From the NCBI GenBank assembly GCA_965234335.1, contig OZ248458.1, positions 124,001 to 188,000 on the forward strand: a stretch of 64,000 nt of DNA. Reading direction: 5' to 3'. Below are positions 25,501 through 34,795 of the stretch, piece after piece; position 1 is the stretch's first letter; each line of letters opens with the position of its first letter. Origin of the DNA: Leadbetterella lacustris. Lineage in GTDB: Bacteria; Bacteroidota; Bacteroidia; Cytophagales; Spirosomataceae. A program made the translations under genes and the position numbers. The notes under the pieces are model-generated. The model was not told the DNA's origin. It saw only the letters and a program-made list of their open reading frames with translations, and ran no database searches.

Positions 25501-27279
25501 TCCCAAAGCTCTGTTTTAGAATTCCCTTATTCGTCTTATACCACCACCATAGACAAAGCCGCGTGGAACATAAAAGAGAAAAAAATAACCATGGAAGGGA
25601 TTTTAGAGAACTCCATTTTTACCTCTACACTCACCTCGCAATATGGCCTGAAGTTCAACGGAACTGCAGCCACCTATGACATAGCCAATCTGAATTTGAA
25701 AATATCGGGTGTAAATGAAATCCACTCCGCCGATGCTGCCATTATTCCTAACAAAGGTCTTGTGGCCATCAAAAAAGATGGAACGCTGGAAGATTTCACC
25801 AACGCCAAAATCATAGCCGATACGCTGAACAGATATCATAATCTAACAAAAGCCACAGTAAAAATAAACTCCAGAATGTCATTTGCGGGTAATGCGGATT
25901 ACCAATTTGTGAATGTAAGTGCCGATACGTTCAATATCAAATTGGGGAACTTTGAATTTGCAGAACTCGCTGCCGATGGTTCATTATTGAGCTCTAAAGC
26001 CTCGAATAAACTTTCTACCATAGCTCGAGCCAAGGTTTCAGAAAAAGATGGAGTTTATTTGTCGCCCAAAATGCTTTACAAAGGCGAAATAACGATGTTG
26101 GCTCCCTTCAAGAATTTATCTTTGAATGGGCAGGTATTACCCGACCTCAAGAAATATCCGATGTTGGGAGGCTCTTGGATTAACTACAGCGGCAACAAGT
26201 CAGAGGCCATCAGTATCAACGTGGACGAAACCCTCAAAGACGGCGGCAAACCACTTCATGTGGGTCTACACTTGAAAAACAATGCCCAAATGGATGCCAT
26301 ATATCCAACCTTCCTATCTTCTAAAAAGTCGGAGGATGACCTCGATGTAATGGCCGTAACGGGAGTTTTCAAAAGAGATGAGCCCAACAAAAAGTTTGTA
26401 GTGAGTTTAGCTGACGAAAATACAGTAGCCAATAAATATGAATTTTACGACGAAAAAGGCATCATAGCTTTGGAAGGAAAATTCAACTTGTTAGGATTAC
26501 CTTCTAAAATATTCGAAACGGTGGGTATAGCCAATGTATCTATGGATTCTATGAAATATCAATTTTCAACGATGATGAAGTTCGACTTTCCGCTTTCTAT
26601 ACCAACTACTCAAAAACTGGGCGGAAACATCGTAAAAGCCAATCTTGATGCAGGAAACAGCGACCCGGCTATTGAGCCGGAATCGCCCTATTTCTTATCT
26701 AAACTGACCCAATATGTTGGTTATAAAGATGCCGATGCCTACAAAACCAAGAGTTTAAAAGAGCATGTGCCGCTATATAAACACTCCATGAAGTTTTTAA
26801 GCACCCTGGTCCTTTCTGACGTAGACTTGAAATGGAACCCAGTTAGTAATGCCTACTACAGTGTTGGAAAAATAGGCATCTCTAACATCGGTGATATAGA
26901 TATCAATGCAATGACCGAAGGCTATGTAGAAATTGCAAAAAGCCCGCAAACGGGTGATGAAATTCATTTGTTTTTTGAAATATCGCCAAGTAACTGGTAC
27001 TACTTTGTATATAGAAATGGCAGTATGGGCATGGTTTCTACCGATGAAGACATCAACAAGATACTCAATGCTCAGGCAGCCGGCGGAAAAGAGAAAAAAT
27101 CCGATGTGCAGTTTATAGACACCGCAGAAGCTATGAAATTCCGCAGACGTTTCTTACAAATATATAGAGGTATCAAAGAAACTGAGGTGGCTAAAAAACC
27201 TGTAGAAAAGGCAAAACTGCCTACAGCTCCGGCTTCCAAAACGCCTACAAAAAAAGAGGAAGAAAAAGAGGGATTCTAA
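22543..27279 (+). CDS. Very large secreted protein of unknown function
   Basis: 1578 residues with a clear signal peptide (MHLKAIFVLLLLNTLFLAKV, cleaved near GQ at 22-23). The body is beta-rich and repetitive in character (many short strands with Gly, Asn and Asp turns, such as LKSNNGKLLADKVKF). The C-terminus (about 1545-1578) is a Lys/Pro/Glu-rich tail. No catalytic motif, type IX sorting domain or transmembrane barrel signature is visible. The size and texture resemble large conserved Cytophagales proteins annotated as hypothetical. A periplasmic or outer-membrane-associated location is inferred. It lies 10 bases after prmA. Confidence 0.6.
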   Translation: MHLKAIFVLLLLNTLFLAKVQGQVLTLANEPEQFIVDLPKQMEKQLGAYAKAPMGEFSTFFKIILDPKAKTEAIALIQFLTKKGVKPLELLNATNILQSYQKSGNVDASALATFTQYLRKTLEPQNTKTINEVLYQLNTFFKNSNVYSSAFNKVRIVNGQYKFAFFDKKQDFFNPTAVITEPIQKETKEDDIGWGENEKIEEYDPWNDPKLNVSPGNNTQGEILVKIPKIEGMHIVFENADLVLISPSDSIVINKTSGAYDFINGVFVGQSGELSWLAANENAKASFDKFYLKSNNGKLLADKVKFEHNNVLRKPIVGVLEIKLEKRQKNELSTYPRFKSYQNDADMILNIPSYEYKGGYTLVGSKISSGSAFEPYTKLIANKNQKNTFVVIGRNFNITDSLITSDKVSFLTKFGNDSVSHPAVRMEYSLKKNHLQLNKLQKSGFRSSMYSDTFHQVDIRCDAMYWDLAGGKMDFYIVSGKTEIPALFESFNYYNPERVRTLSTASGFNPLIAAGNLFARKKVNAFTIEEMMNITKKERFQVSNGMLIGNQMGFFDYDSYKNIYSLSRKGQHYFLSFNGKTDFDDLVLSSLASENGSGNASINLESKALDIKGTQDFKLSDSLGISFVPTDQSMKIVGNKVFRFNGKIIVKNFKFYGDFEVEYENFLVKLKRIDSITFIPLESFKKGGKNEIGAHFVYGQTGTLYLNSPNNKSGRKKLDEFPKLNIPGGVTVKFAEKGRIQKYEDNLIFKATSLNIDSLNTVNPVFAGIFTPGNIFKAVAENLVVLPDSSMGIVHKAKTPYKLYGTETTIKTDSEIILNKRGIMTSGEISHLAGKLKATEVKFFDDYLTAKGETGKIIETNSVGSYFPEVAISEYQMLWHPAEDSMLVNSAKGFNFYAGSSILKGDIVLKKNGLFGNGTLDRADSDTKSENFKFNKAGFLADRAIFNIKSAETGGKSVFSGKKVGVDFNVLKSMVNIASQNSGFSDSQSSVLEFPYSSYTTTIDKAAWNIKEKKITMEGILENSIFTSTLTSQYGLKFNGTAATYDIANLNLKISGVNEIHSADAAIIPNKGLVAIKKDGTLEDFTNAKIIADTLNRYHNLTKATVKINSRMSFAGNADYQFVNVSADTFNIKLGNFEFAELAADGSLLSSKASNKLSTIARAKVSEKDGVYLSPKMLYKGEITMLAPFKNLSLNGQVLPDLKKYPMLGGSWINYSGNKSEAISINVDETLKDGGKPLHVGLHLKNNAQMDAIYPTFLSSKKSEDDLDVMAVTGVFKRDEPNKKFVVSLADENTVANKYEFYDEKGIIALEGKFNLLGLPSKIFETVGIANVSMDSMKYQFSTMMKFDFPLSIPTTQKLGGNIVKANLDAGNSDPAIEPESPYFLSKLTQYVGYKDADAYKTKSLKEHVPLYKHSMKFLSTLVLSDVDLKWNPVSNAYYSVGKIGISNIGDIDINAMTEGYVEIAKSPQTGDEIHLFFEISPSNWYYFVYRNGSMGMVSTDEDINKILNAQAAGGKEKKSDVQFIDTAEAMKFRRRFLQIYRGIKETEVAKKPVEKAKLPTAPASKTPTKKEEEKEGF

Positions 27280-27392
27280 GGTTTGGCGGTTTTGGGAGTA
27301 AATACTAAACCTATAGAGTTTAACCCAATTGCAGTTTATAAATCATTTCTTCTCAAGTGCAAAAAAATCCCAACCAAAAGAGTTGCTTTATA

Positions 27393-27575
27393 TTAGGAAA
27401 TAATTCCATCTTGTAAGGATGAACGCATTAAACCCTTTATAAAGTCATGTGTAATATGATTTCTAACTTTAACTAGTTTTAAAATCTTAGCTAATTTATT
27501 TTCACTTTTGTAGGTTAATCCTTCTTCATTAATTCTCCTCCAAAATTCCTCCACTGTTTGCTCCCTAATATCCAA
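27393..27575 (-). CDS. Small protein encoded downstream of the Lrp-type gene
   Basis: 60 codons from a TTG, beginning just after the lrp stop codon, so translational coupling is possible. The sequence is protein-like and helical (EEFWRRINEEG, then LVKVRNHITHDFIKGLMRS); the RNHxxHDF part recalls HEPN-type RxxxxH motifs, but this is weak. No family is recognised, and it may be a fragment. Confidence 0.35.
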   Translation of the reverse strand: MDIREQTVEEFWRRINEEGLTYKSENKLAKILKLVKVRNHITHDFIKGLMRSSLQDGIIS

Positions 27576-27576
27576 C

Positions 27577-28038
27577 TCAAATATAATACTCCGAACTATG
27601 CTTAATTTCCTTCAACACAAAAGTGCTGTTCAAGACCCCGATGTTTTCGATTTTTGAAAGTTTGTATTTGATAAAATCGTGGTATTCTTCCAAACTATTC
27701 ACGTGTATCTTTAGCACAAAATCAACTTGGCCGGCCAGGTGATAACATTCTTGTACTTCTTCTAATTTCTGAATTTCCTGCTCAAAATTTTCAATGAAGG
27801 TCTCATTGTGGTACCGCATAGAAACCTGACAAATAGACGTTACCGACTTATTAATTAAGTCTTTATCTAAAATAGCTACATATTTTTTTATGTATCCTAA
27901 AGCCTCCAATCGCCTGATGCGGTCATAAATTGGCGAAGGGGTAAGCTTCAGTTGGCCTGCTATTTCCTTGGCCGTTTTTTTGGCATCTTTCTGCAAAATC
28001 CGAAGGATAGTTTTATCAGTTTCGTCCAATTGTTCCAT
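27577..28038 (-). CDS. Lrp/AsnC-family transcriptional regulator
   Basis: 153 residues. The N-terminal helix-turn-helix (about 5-55, LDETDKTILRILQKDAKKTA and then LTPSPIYDRIRRLEALGYI) is followed by a RAM ligand-binding domain (about 65-150; CYHLAGQVDFVLKIHV). Lrp-type regulators respond to amino acids. It is divergent from tdh-kbl across a 186-base region, so it probably controls threonine catabolism (inference). Confidence 0.88.
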   Translation of the reverse strand: MEQLDETDKTILRILQKDAKKTAKEIAGQLKLTPSPIYDRIRRLEALGYIKKYVAILDKDLINKSVTSICQVSMRYHNETFIENFEQEIQKLEEVQECYHLAGQVDFVLKIHVNSLEEYHDFIKYKLSKIENIGVLNSTFVLKEIKHSSEYYI

Positions 28039-28168
28039 AATGCAATAAAATTTATTTCAAGTGAAGTATAAAAACACCCATTTTCAGCAAAATTAGCTGT
28101 AATAAATTGTTTTAGAAACTATTTTTACGGATCAAATCCACAAATAAACAACATAATATCTCTTATGC

Positions 28169-28176
28169 TACTTTTG
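28169..28176 (+). promoter_or_regulatory. -7-like box upstream of tdh
   Basis: TACTTTTG fits TAnnTTTG 49 bases before the tdh start. The -33 element is not clear, which would suit a regulated promoter. Confidence 0.3.
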
Positions 28177-28224
28177 TAAGTAAATATTACTTCGAGCAAA
28201 TACACTTCATCAACAATTAAAACT

Positions 28225-29175
28225 ATGAAAACGACAAAGGTTTTGGTAGTGGGAGCAAATGGACAACTTGGGTCTGTTTTGACACAAGCTCTTCAAACTA
28301 AATACGGCAGCGAGCAAGTTATTGCCTCTGATTTGTTTCAAAAACCAGAATATAATGGCCATTTTGAGATTTTGGATGGCACAAATTTTAATCAGCTACA
28401 CGAAATTGTCGTTCGCCACGGCGTCACGCAAATCTATCATTTGGCGGCCATTCTTTCGGCCAATGGCGAAAAAGACCCACTTCGCACTTGGGATATAAAC
28501 ATGAAAGCCCTGCTCAATGTCTTGGAGGTAGGCAGAATTGAAAAATTAGACAAAATATTTTACCCAAGTAGCATCGCAGTTTTTGGTAATTCTGCTCCTA
28601 GAGGCACTTGTCCACAGCAAACTTTCTTAGACCCCAGTACCGTTTACGGTATCAGCAAAGCCACAGGCGAAAACTGGGCAAACTATTACTTCAATCGCTA
28701 TGGTTTAGATGTGCGGTCATTGCGTTATCCCGGGGTTATAGGCTACCAATCTTTGCCAGGAGGCGGTACTACTGACTACGCCATTGATATTTTCCATAAA
28801 GCAGTTTGCGACGAACCTTACACTTGTTTTTTGGCAAAAGACACCCGTTTACCAATGATTTTCATGGACGATGCCATCAAAGCAACACTCCAAGTCATGG
28901 AAACTCCAAAAGAAAACATCAAAACGCGTACATCGTATAATTTGGCAGGTTTGAGCTTTACGCCCGAAGAAATTGCGACAGAGATTAAGAAAATTATTCC
29001 TAATTTTGCCATTTCTTACGAACCCGATTTCAGACAACAAATTGCCGAATCTTGGCCGCAAGTAATTGATGATGAAGAAGCTAAAGCAGAATGGGGCTGG
29101 CAATCAAGCTATACTTTGAAAAACATATCAGAAACTATGATTTTAAAATTACGGGAACAATTAACATTTGCATAA
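28225..29175 (+). CDS. tdh: L-threonine 3-dehydrogenase, short-chain epimerase type
   Basis: 316 residues of the NAD-dependent epimerase (extended SDR) family. It has the nucleotide-binding GANGQLG (10-16) and catalytic Tyr141/Lys145 in VYGISK. The family contains the SDR-type threonine dehydrogenase, which makes 2-amino-3-ketobutyrate. The assignment rests on the next gene, kbl, starting four bases later and performing the following step. It is divergent from the Lrp-type regulator. Confidence 0.85.
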   Translation: MKTTKVLVVGANGQLGSVLTQALQTKYGSEQVIASDLFQKPEYNGHFEILDGTNFNQLHEIVVRHGVTQIYHLAAILSANGEKDPLRTWDINMKALLNVLEVGRIEKLDKIFYPSSIAVFGNSAPRGTCPQQTFLDPSTVYGISKATGENWANYYFNRYGLDVRSLRYPGVIGYQSLPGGGTTDYAIDIFHKAVCDEPYTCFLAKDTRLPMIFMDDAIKATLQVMETPKENIKTRTSYNLAGLSFTPEEIATEIKKIIPNFAISYEPDFRQQIAESWPQVIDDEEAKAEWGWQSSYTLKNISETMILKLREQLTFA

Positions 29176-29179
29176 AACT

Positions 29180-30364
29180 ATGTTTGACAACATCAGAGGA
29201 TACTATTCAGAAGAATTATCGGCCATCAAAGAGGCTGGTTTATATAAATCAGAACGCATAATCACCACGCCACAGTCGGCTACGATAAATACCCAAAATA
29301 AAGAAGTGTTGAACTTCTGTGCCAATAATTATTTGGGACTTTCTTCACACCCCGAAGTGCTTGAAGCAGCTATTGAAACCATCAAAACACATGGCTTTGG
29401 GATGTCGTCTGTGAGATTTATCTGCGGTACGCAAGATATACATAAAGAATTGGAACGAAAAACAGCTGAGTTTCTTGGCACCGAAGATTGTATTTTGTAC
29501 GCTGCGGCTTTCGATGCCAATGGTGGTGTTTTTGAGCCACTTTTGGGTGCAGAAGATGCCATTATTTCAGACGAACTTAACCATGCTTCTATCATTGATG
29601 GAATCAGATTGTGCAAAGCTGAGCGATTCCGTTATAAAAACAATAACATGGACGATTTGGAACAGCAACTCATTGCGGCCAATCATTGTAAGAAAAAGCT
29701 TATCGTAACTGATGGCGTTTTTTCGATGGATGGATCAATTGCTCAATTGGACAAAATCTGTGATTTAGCCGATAAATATGGTGCAATGGTAATGGTTGAC
29801 GAATGCCATGCAACAGGTTTTATGGGGAAAACTGGCCGGGGAACGATTGAAGTAAAGAACGTAATCGGTAGGGTTGATATAGTAACAGGGACATACGGAA
29901 AAGCTCTTGGCGGTGCATCAGGTGGTTTTACAGCCGCCAGAAAAGAAATCGTTGAAATGCTTCGTCAACGTTCAAGACCGTATCTTTTCTCTAACACTCT
30001 TGCTCCGGCCATTGTTGGTGCTTCGATAAAAGTGTTGGATATTTTACAACAATCAACTGCTTTGAGAGACAAACTAGAAAGAAATGCGGCGTATTTCAGA
30101 GCCAAAATGACTGAAGCTGGTTTTGATTTATTGCCAGGTGAACATCCTATTATTCCAATCATGCTCTATGATGCTCCTTTGGCACAAAGTTTTGCAGCCA
30201 AATTATTGGATGAAGGCATTTATGTCATTGGTTTCTTTTATCCGGTTGTTCCAAAAACCAAGGCCAGAATCAGGGTTCAGATTTCGGCAGGTCACGAAAT
30301 CGAACATTTAGACAGAGCCATTGCGGCCTTTACCAAAGTAGGTAAAGAACTGAATGTGATATGA
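29180..30364 (+). CDS. kbl: Glycine C-acetyltransferase (2-amino-3-ketobutyrate CoA ligase)
   Basis: 394 residues from the ATG at 29180 (MFDNIRGYYSEEL). A PLP-dependent alpha-oxoamine synthase with the cofactor-binding Lys241 in TYGKALGG and the typical NNYLGLSSHPEV near residue 50. It splits 2-amino-3-ketobutyrate into glycine and acetyl-CoA, completing threonine breakdown begun by tdh. A strong terminator follows at 30391-30420. Confidence 0.92.
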   Translation: MFDNIRGYYSEELSAIKEAGLYKSERIITTPQSATINTQNKEVLNFCANNYLGLSSHPEVLEAAIETIKTHGFGMSSVRFICGTQDIHKELERKTAEFLGTEDCILYAAAFDANGGVFEPLLGAEDAIISDELNHASIIDGIRLCKAERFRYKNNNMDDLEQQLIAANHCKKKLIVTDGVFSMDGSIAQLDKICDLADKYGAMVMVDECHATGFMGKTGRGTIEVKNVIGRVDIVTGTYGKALGGASGGFTAARKEIVEMLRQRSRPYLFSNTLAPAIVGASIKVLDILQQSTALRDKLERNAAYFRAKMTEAGFDLLPGEHPIIPIMLYDAPLAQSFAAKLLDEGIYVIGFFYPVVPKTKARIRVQISAGHEIEHLDRAIAAFTKVGKELNVI

Positions 30365-30390
30365 TTAAGTCTTAAAAAATAGAATACTCA

Positions 30391-30424
30391 AAAATGCTTA
30401 GTTTTGAAACTAAGCATTTTTATT
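30391..30424 (+). terminator. Rho-independent terminator after kbl
   Basis: AAAATGCTTAGTTT/AAACTAAGCATTTT, a 14-bp perfect inverted repeat around TG, followed by T residues. Confidence 0.8.
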
Positions 30425-30503
30425 GCTAAAGATTCTGAAAAGGACCAACTGTATAAAACTCAAATAGTGATTTAAAAAATTCAGTCCATACATTGATATT
30501 TCT

Positions 30504-30581
<78 letters not shown>

Positions 30582-30701
30582 AGTTGTGATTAATTTTTAT
30601 ACAAAAATAAAAAAAATTGATTTCTAATAGCTGTAGAAAGAATCGAAATTCAGAAAATAACCAAGAAATTTTCGATGAGCAATCCGTTAAACTATAGTCC
30701 T

Positions 30702-31628
30702 TCAAAACCTATAACCCCTTAAAAACTCTTCAGTAGTCATTCGCTTTTTACCTTCTAGTTGCAAGCTTTTTATAGCTAAAAAACGGTCTAGGGTTTGAAT
30801 TGATAGATGTTTTTTGTGGTCGGTTTTGAGCATAAAATCTTCAAAAATAAGATTATCTAATTCTGGTAATTCTTCATCAACTATTTCTGTTTCAAATATC
30901 TTCAAAACTTTACCGTCCAAAGTGGTCCATGCAGCGGGGTATGGGCTTAGACCTCTCACAAAATCGTAAATAGTTCTGGCCTCTTTCTGCCATTCTATTT
31001 TGCAAGTTTCTTTAAATATCTTTGGTGCGGGTTTTAATTCCTGCGAAAAATCTTGCTTTACGCTTGTATAAACACCTGACTCAATGGCCTTTACCGTTTT
31101 CACCATCAAATCTCCTCCAATCCACATCATGCGGTCGTGTAAATCTCCAGCGGTATCGGTGGCCTTGATTTCTATGTTTTCTGAGAAAATAATATTGCCG
31201 GTGTCTATCTCTTTTTCTATAAAAAAAGTCGTTACTCCAGTCATGATTTCGCCGTTTATTACTGCCCAGTTGATAGGAGCAGCACCACGGTATTGCGGTA
31301 GCAAGGAGCCATGTAGATTAATGGTCCCCATTTTCGGCATGGCCCAAACTGCCTCAGGCAACATCCTGAAAGCTACCACTACTTGCAAGTCGGCTTTGTA
31401 ATTGGCCAATTCCTCCAAAAAAGCCTTATTCTTTAATTTTTCGGGCTGTAAAACAGGTATTCCCTGCGAAAGTGCGAACTTCTTTACGGGCGACTCGCTC
31501 ATCTTTTGACCTCTTCCCACGGGTTTGTCTGGGGCGGTGATGGCAGCCACTACCTCAAAACAATTCTCCACCAGCCTTTGCAAAGTAGCCACTGCAAAGT
31601 CAGGCGTACCCATAAATATAATTCTCAT
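30702..31628 (-). CDS. fmt: Methionyl-tRNA formyltransferase
   Basis: 308 residues, normal length. It formylates initiator Met-tRNA. The formyl-transfer core shows MGTPDFAV (6-13), the catalytic-site segment NLHGSLLPQYRGAAPINWA, and TAGDLHDRM. The C-terminal tRNA-binding barrel follows (from about 205). It lies 12 bases after the DUF4293 gene on the same strand. Confidence 0.93.
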   Translation of the reverse strand: MRIIFMGTPDFAVATLQRLVENCFEVVAAITAPDKPVGRGQKMSESPVKKFALSQGIPVLQPEKLKNKAFLEELANYKADLQVVVAFRMLPEAVWAMPKMGTINLHGSLLPQYRGAAPINWAVINGEIMTGVTTFFIEKEIDTGNIIFSENIEIKATDTAGDLHDRMMWIGGDLMVKTVKAIESGVYTSVKQDFSQELKPAPKIFKETCKIEWQKEARTIYDFVRGLSPYPAAWTTLDGKVLKIFETEIVDEELPELDNLIFEDFMLKTDHKKHLSIQTLDRFLAIKSLQLEGKKRMTTEEFLRGYRF

Positions 31629-31640
31629 TGCTTTTAGATT

Positions 31641-32108
31641 TTAACGCATTCTGTCGGCGTCTTTCACCAACTTTTCATCTTTTTTGATGAATCTGTTGGC
31701 CAACCAATTGGCAGCCAAAGCTACAAAAGCAGCCCACATACCCAAGCCGTAGGTACCTTCACCACTTCCCAGTTTTATGGCGTCTGTTTGAATATGATAG
31801 ACCGTGATGGCCAAAGCCGCACCAATCAACAGGGAATTCAAAGCCACAAAAAGCATCTGACGGATACGGTTTTTATATTGAAAAATAGTAAAAATAGTCA
31901 GAATCAAAGCCAAACCACCCAAAACTGCCACGTAATAAATATCTTTATTGAAACTTGCCAAATTGCCAGTTTGATGATAAACATGGAAAGGATTTACCAC
32001 AACTTTCTCACTTGGACTTATGGCCTTCACAAACGAATTTGTACCCAAAAAAACACCTAAGGCCAAGGCTGTTAACAACAACAATACGGATTGAACTCTC
32101 TGTAACAT
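31641..32108 (-). CDS. DUF4293 four-helix membrane protein
   Basis: 155 residues with four hydrophobic helices (about 6-30, 58-78, 84-108 and 122-140) and a basic C-terminal tail. The opening MLQRVQSVLLLLTALALG is characteristic of DUF4293, a Bacteroidota inner-membrane family of unknown function. Probably co-transcribed with fmt. Confidence 0.75.
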   Translation of the reverse strand: MLQRVQSVLLLLTALALGVFLGTNSFVKAISPSEKVVVNPFHVYHQTGNLASFNKDIYYVAVLGGLALILTIFTIFQYKNRIRQMLFVALNSLLIGAALAITVYHIQTDAIKLGSGEGTYGLGMWAAFVALAANWLANRFIKKDEKLVKDADRMR

Positions 32109-32169
32109 ATCAAAATTTAAATATTTACAAAACTAATATATAGAATCAATTTTCGGACAAAGTATTTTA

Positions 32170-32670
32170 TTAATGGGTCAATTTCAAGATAATATCGCTG
32201 AATTCAGGATAAAGTTTTAGCAATTCGTCTCTTTCGGGCATCTCGAAATCTTGAAAATCAAAGCCAGGAGAAACTGTACAACCGGCGAGAGCGTAATCTG
32301 AACCTTCGGGTAAATAGCTTCCAAACCAACAATTGGCGGGTACCACAGCTTGTAAAACTTCGCCTTTTTCAAAATCCCTACCCAATTTTATGAAATTCAA
32401 TTTGGCCTCAGCATCTATAAAACAAATTTCCAGTGAGTTGCCCTCATAAAAATGCCACATTTCATCCGATTTTATCTTGTGAAAAGCAGAAAAATGTCCC
32501 TTTTTTATCAAGAAATATATACCTGTTGAAAATACTCTAGCTCCTTTAAATCTTTCAGGCAGGCTCTCACAACCCAAACTTTCTGAAGATTTATAAGTTT
32601 CTTTGAAAAATCCACCTTCGGGATGAGCCTCCATGCCGAGTTTTTCTATCCAATAATCTGCCGATTGCAT
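32170..32670 (-). CDS. DUF985 cupin-family protein
   Basis: 166 residues. The start (YWIEKLGMEAHPEGGFFKETY) and the cupin strands (GIYFLIKKGHFSAFHKIKSD, DEMWHFYEG) match the cupin_5/DUF985 family. His residues in FHK and EMWHF are likely metal ligands. The enzymatic role of the family is not established; a small-molecule binding or isomerase function is usual for cupins. Confidence 0.8.
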   Translation of the reverse strand: MQSADYWIEKLGMEAHPEGGFFKETYKSSESLGCESLPERFKGARVFSTGIYFLIKKGHFSAFHKIKSDEMWHFYEGNSLEICFIDAEAKLNFIKLGRDFEKGEVLQAVVPANCWFGSYLPEGSDYALAGCTVSPGFDFQDFEMPERDELLKLYPEFSDIILKLTH

Positions 32671-32728
32671 TTCTAACTTTATTTTTAGCCAAATTTAGCG
32701 TAATTTTAGGTCAAATTTAAATTACCGA

Positions 32729-34378
32729 ATGAGCAAAATATTGAAAAACAATATTATTCTGATTCTTTCCATAATAGCACTCAACATCGTAGGTTTTTGG
32801 GTTTATTTCAGAGCCGACTTAACAGCCGACAAAAGATATTCTATTTCAGAATCTAGTAAAAATCTACTCAAAAACCTCAATGACGAGGTAGTCATAAAGG
32901 TTTATCTCGATGGCGACGGGCTACCTGGCGGTTTTGAAAGATTAAAAAGAGCGGTAAAGGAAACCTTGGTAGAATTCAAATATTTTGGAAAAGATAACAT
33001 TGATTATCAATTCATTAATCCTTATGATGGTTCTGAAGAAGAACGCAATACCCTTTTCAAACAATTGGTGGAAAAAGGAATGCAGCCTACCAATATTTTT
33101 GCAAAAGAAGATGGCAAAAAGGTTGAGAATCTAGTTTTTCCTTATGCTACCATTTGGTACCAAAACAAAGAAGTTCCTGTTTTGCTGCTCAAAGCCAATT
33201 TAGCTCAAGATTCACAAACAAAACTTAACCAATCTTACGAAAATGTAGAATATGAATTGGCAACAGCCATTCACAAACTTACCAACACTAAAAAGAAAAA
33301 AGTTGGACTTCTTTCTGAATTTACCAATCTTCAGCCCATAAACTTTGCTGGATTAATCAACACACTTCAAGAATATTACGATTTGTACATCATAGATTCT
33401 AAAAAATCTCCCTCGTTCGCAGGATTGGATGCTCTTATTGTCCCTAAACCTGACAAACCGGTAGACGATAGCACAAAAGCTAAAATTGACCAGTACATCA
33501 TGAATGGTGGTCGAGTGTTGTTTTTTGTTGACGGTCTCAAAGTAGATTCTGTGGGTTTAGAAGGTTCTTTTGCTCAACCTTTGGATGTCAATCTTGATGA
33601 CATGCTTTTCAAATATGGAGTAAGAATAAATAAAAACATAGTTAAAGACGGTTTAAATGCGGCCATAATACCGATGGTGGTAGGCAACATGGGCGACAAG
33701 CCGAATATACAACCTATGCCATATCGATATTTTCCATTGATAAATAACTTTAGTAGTAGTCTTATTACCAAAAACATAGATATGGTTTACACCAAATTTA
33801 CGGCAAGTATAGACCCCGTAAACGGAAACGATGGCTTGAAGAAAACCCCACTTTTGCTGACTTCTCAATACACCAAAGTATTAAACGCTCCAGCACTGAT
33901 CACCTATAATGAGGCTCGCACGGACACAGACGAAACTGAATACCAAGGCGGTGTAAAAACTGTGGCTTACTTAATAGAAGGAACATTTAAATCGATACTT
34001 CAAAAGAGCTTTACGAATTCAGAAATAAAAACTACATCGGTTCCGACTAAAATATTGGTTTGCTCCGATGGTGATATCATTGTAAACGAAATCGACAGAA
34101 AAACGGGCAACCCCTACCCTATGGGATTCGACCGATTCTCGCAGCATCAATATGGTAATCAAGACTTTGTAATAAACACTCTTAATTATCTTTTGGATGA
34201 GCAAGGTTTACTAACCGCCAAATCAAAAAGTGTTGGTTTGAGGCCATTGGACAAGCTGAAAGTAAACAATCAAAAAACCAAATGGCAATTGATTAATATT
34301 GTTTTGCCGCTAATTCTATTGCTGATATTTGGTTTCTTGAGATTCTACTACGTGAAGAACAAATACACCCAGGCATGA
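32729..34378 (+). CDS. gldG: Gliding motility ABC-transporter component GldG
   Basis: 549 residues. An N-terminal helix (about 9-27) follows MSKILKNN, and the large periplasmic region contains RADLTADKRYSISESSKNLL, the entry motif of GldG/ABC_transp_aux proteins. A C-terminal helix (about 525-543) re-anchors it. GldG works with GldF and GldA in flavobacterial gliding. No gldF or gldA lies next to it here; the upstream neighbour is an antisense cupin gene. Confidence 0.88.
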   Translation: MSKILKNNIILILSIIALNIVGFWVYFRADLTADKRYSISESSKNLLKNLNDEVVIKVYLDGDGLPGGFERLKRAVKETLVEFKYFGKDNIDYQFINPYDGSEEERNTLFKQLVEKGMQPTNIFAKEDGKKVENLVFPYATIWYQNKEVPVLLLKANLAQDSQTKLNQSYENVEYELATAIHKLTNTKKKKVGLLSEFTNLQPINFAGLINTLQEYYDLYIIDSKKSPSFAGLDALIVPKPDKPVDDSTKAKIDQYIMNGGRVLFFVDGLKVDSVGLEGSFAQPLDVNLDDMLFKYGVRINKNIVKDGLNAAIIPMVVGNMGDKPNIQPMPYRYFPLINNFSSSLITKNIDMVYTKFTASIDPVNGNDGLKKTPLLLTSQYTKVLNAPALITYNEARTDTDETEYQGGVKTVAYLIEGTFKSILQKSFTNSEIKTTSVPTKILVCSDGDIIVNEIDRKTGNPYPMGFDRFSQHQYGNQDFVINTLNYLLDEQGLLTAKSKSVGLRPLDKLKVNNQKTKWQLINIVLPLILLLIFGFLRFYYVKNKYTQA

Positions 34379-34387
34379 AATACGAAA

Positions 34388-34420
34388 GGCAGCCAATGGC
34401 TGCCCTCTGTACTTTTTTAT
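34388..34420 (+). terminator. Weak terminator after gldG
   Basis: GGCAGCC-AAT-GGCTGCC stem; the T run comes only eight bases later, so efficiency is uncertain. Confidence 0.4.
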
Positions 34421-34429
34421 TACCTAAAC

Positions 34430-34795
34430 TTATAAAATAATTTTTTTCTCTACCTCCACTTTCTCAGTGTTTACCAAATTGAAATCTTTCACAAAAACCT
34501 CTTTGTCATTCGTAATTTCAAGTTTGTAGGAATCAGTAGACAACTGAGCGAAATCGAAGCAGTAGGCGGCTTTGGTGCTTTTCTTGTCGGCATATTTGGT
34601 CATCATTACTGCACCGTTTTTATCTTTCAACTCAACTCTCAAATTCTCACCCTTTTCTTTCTCAACGAAAACCTTTAGCAAGTGAGAATTCTGAACATTG
34701 TACATACCAACCTTGAAACTTTGCGGCTTAGGATTAGCCAAAGAAACCGAAACAGAAATCAACAACAACGCAAATGTTTTAACTAGCTTTTTCAT
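34430..34795 (-). CDS. Small secreted protein (beta-sandwich, DUF3244-like)
   Basis: 121 residues with a signal peptide (MKKLVKTFALLLISVSVSLA). The rest is one small beta-sandwich: VGMYNVQNSHLLKVFVEKEK, LRVELKDKNGAVMM and SYKLEITNDKEVFVKDF resemble the Ig-like fold of DUF3244 and type IX sorting-type domains. There is no catalytic motif. It is monocistronic and convergent with gldG. The 34796-35141 stretch upstream contains nothing else convincing apart from the nusG terminator. Confidence 0.6.
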   Translation of the reverse strand: MKKLVKTFALLLISVSVSLANPKPQSFKVGMYNVQNSHLLKVFVEKEKGENLRVELKDKNGAVMMTKYADKKSTKAAYCFDFAQLSTDSYKLEITNDKEVFVKDFNLVNTEKVEVEKKIIL

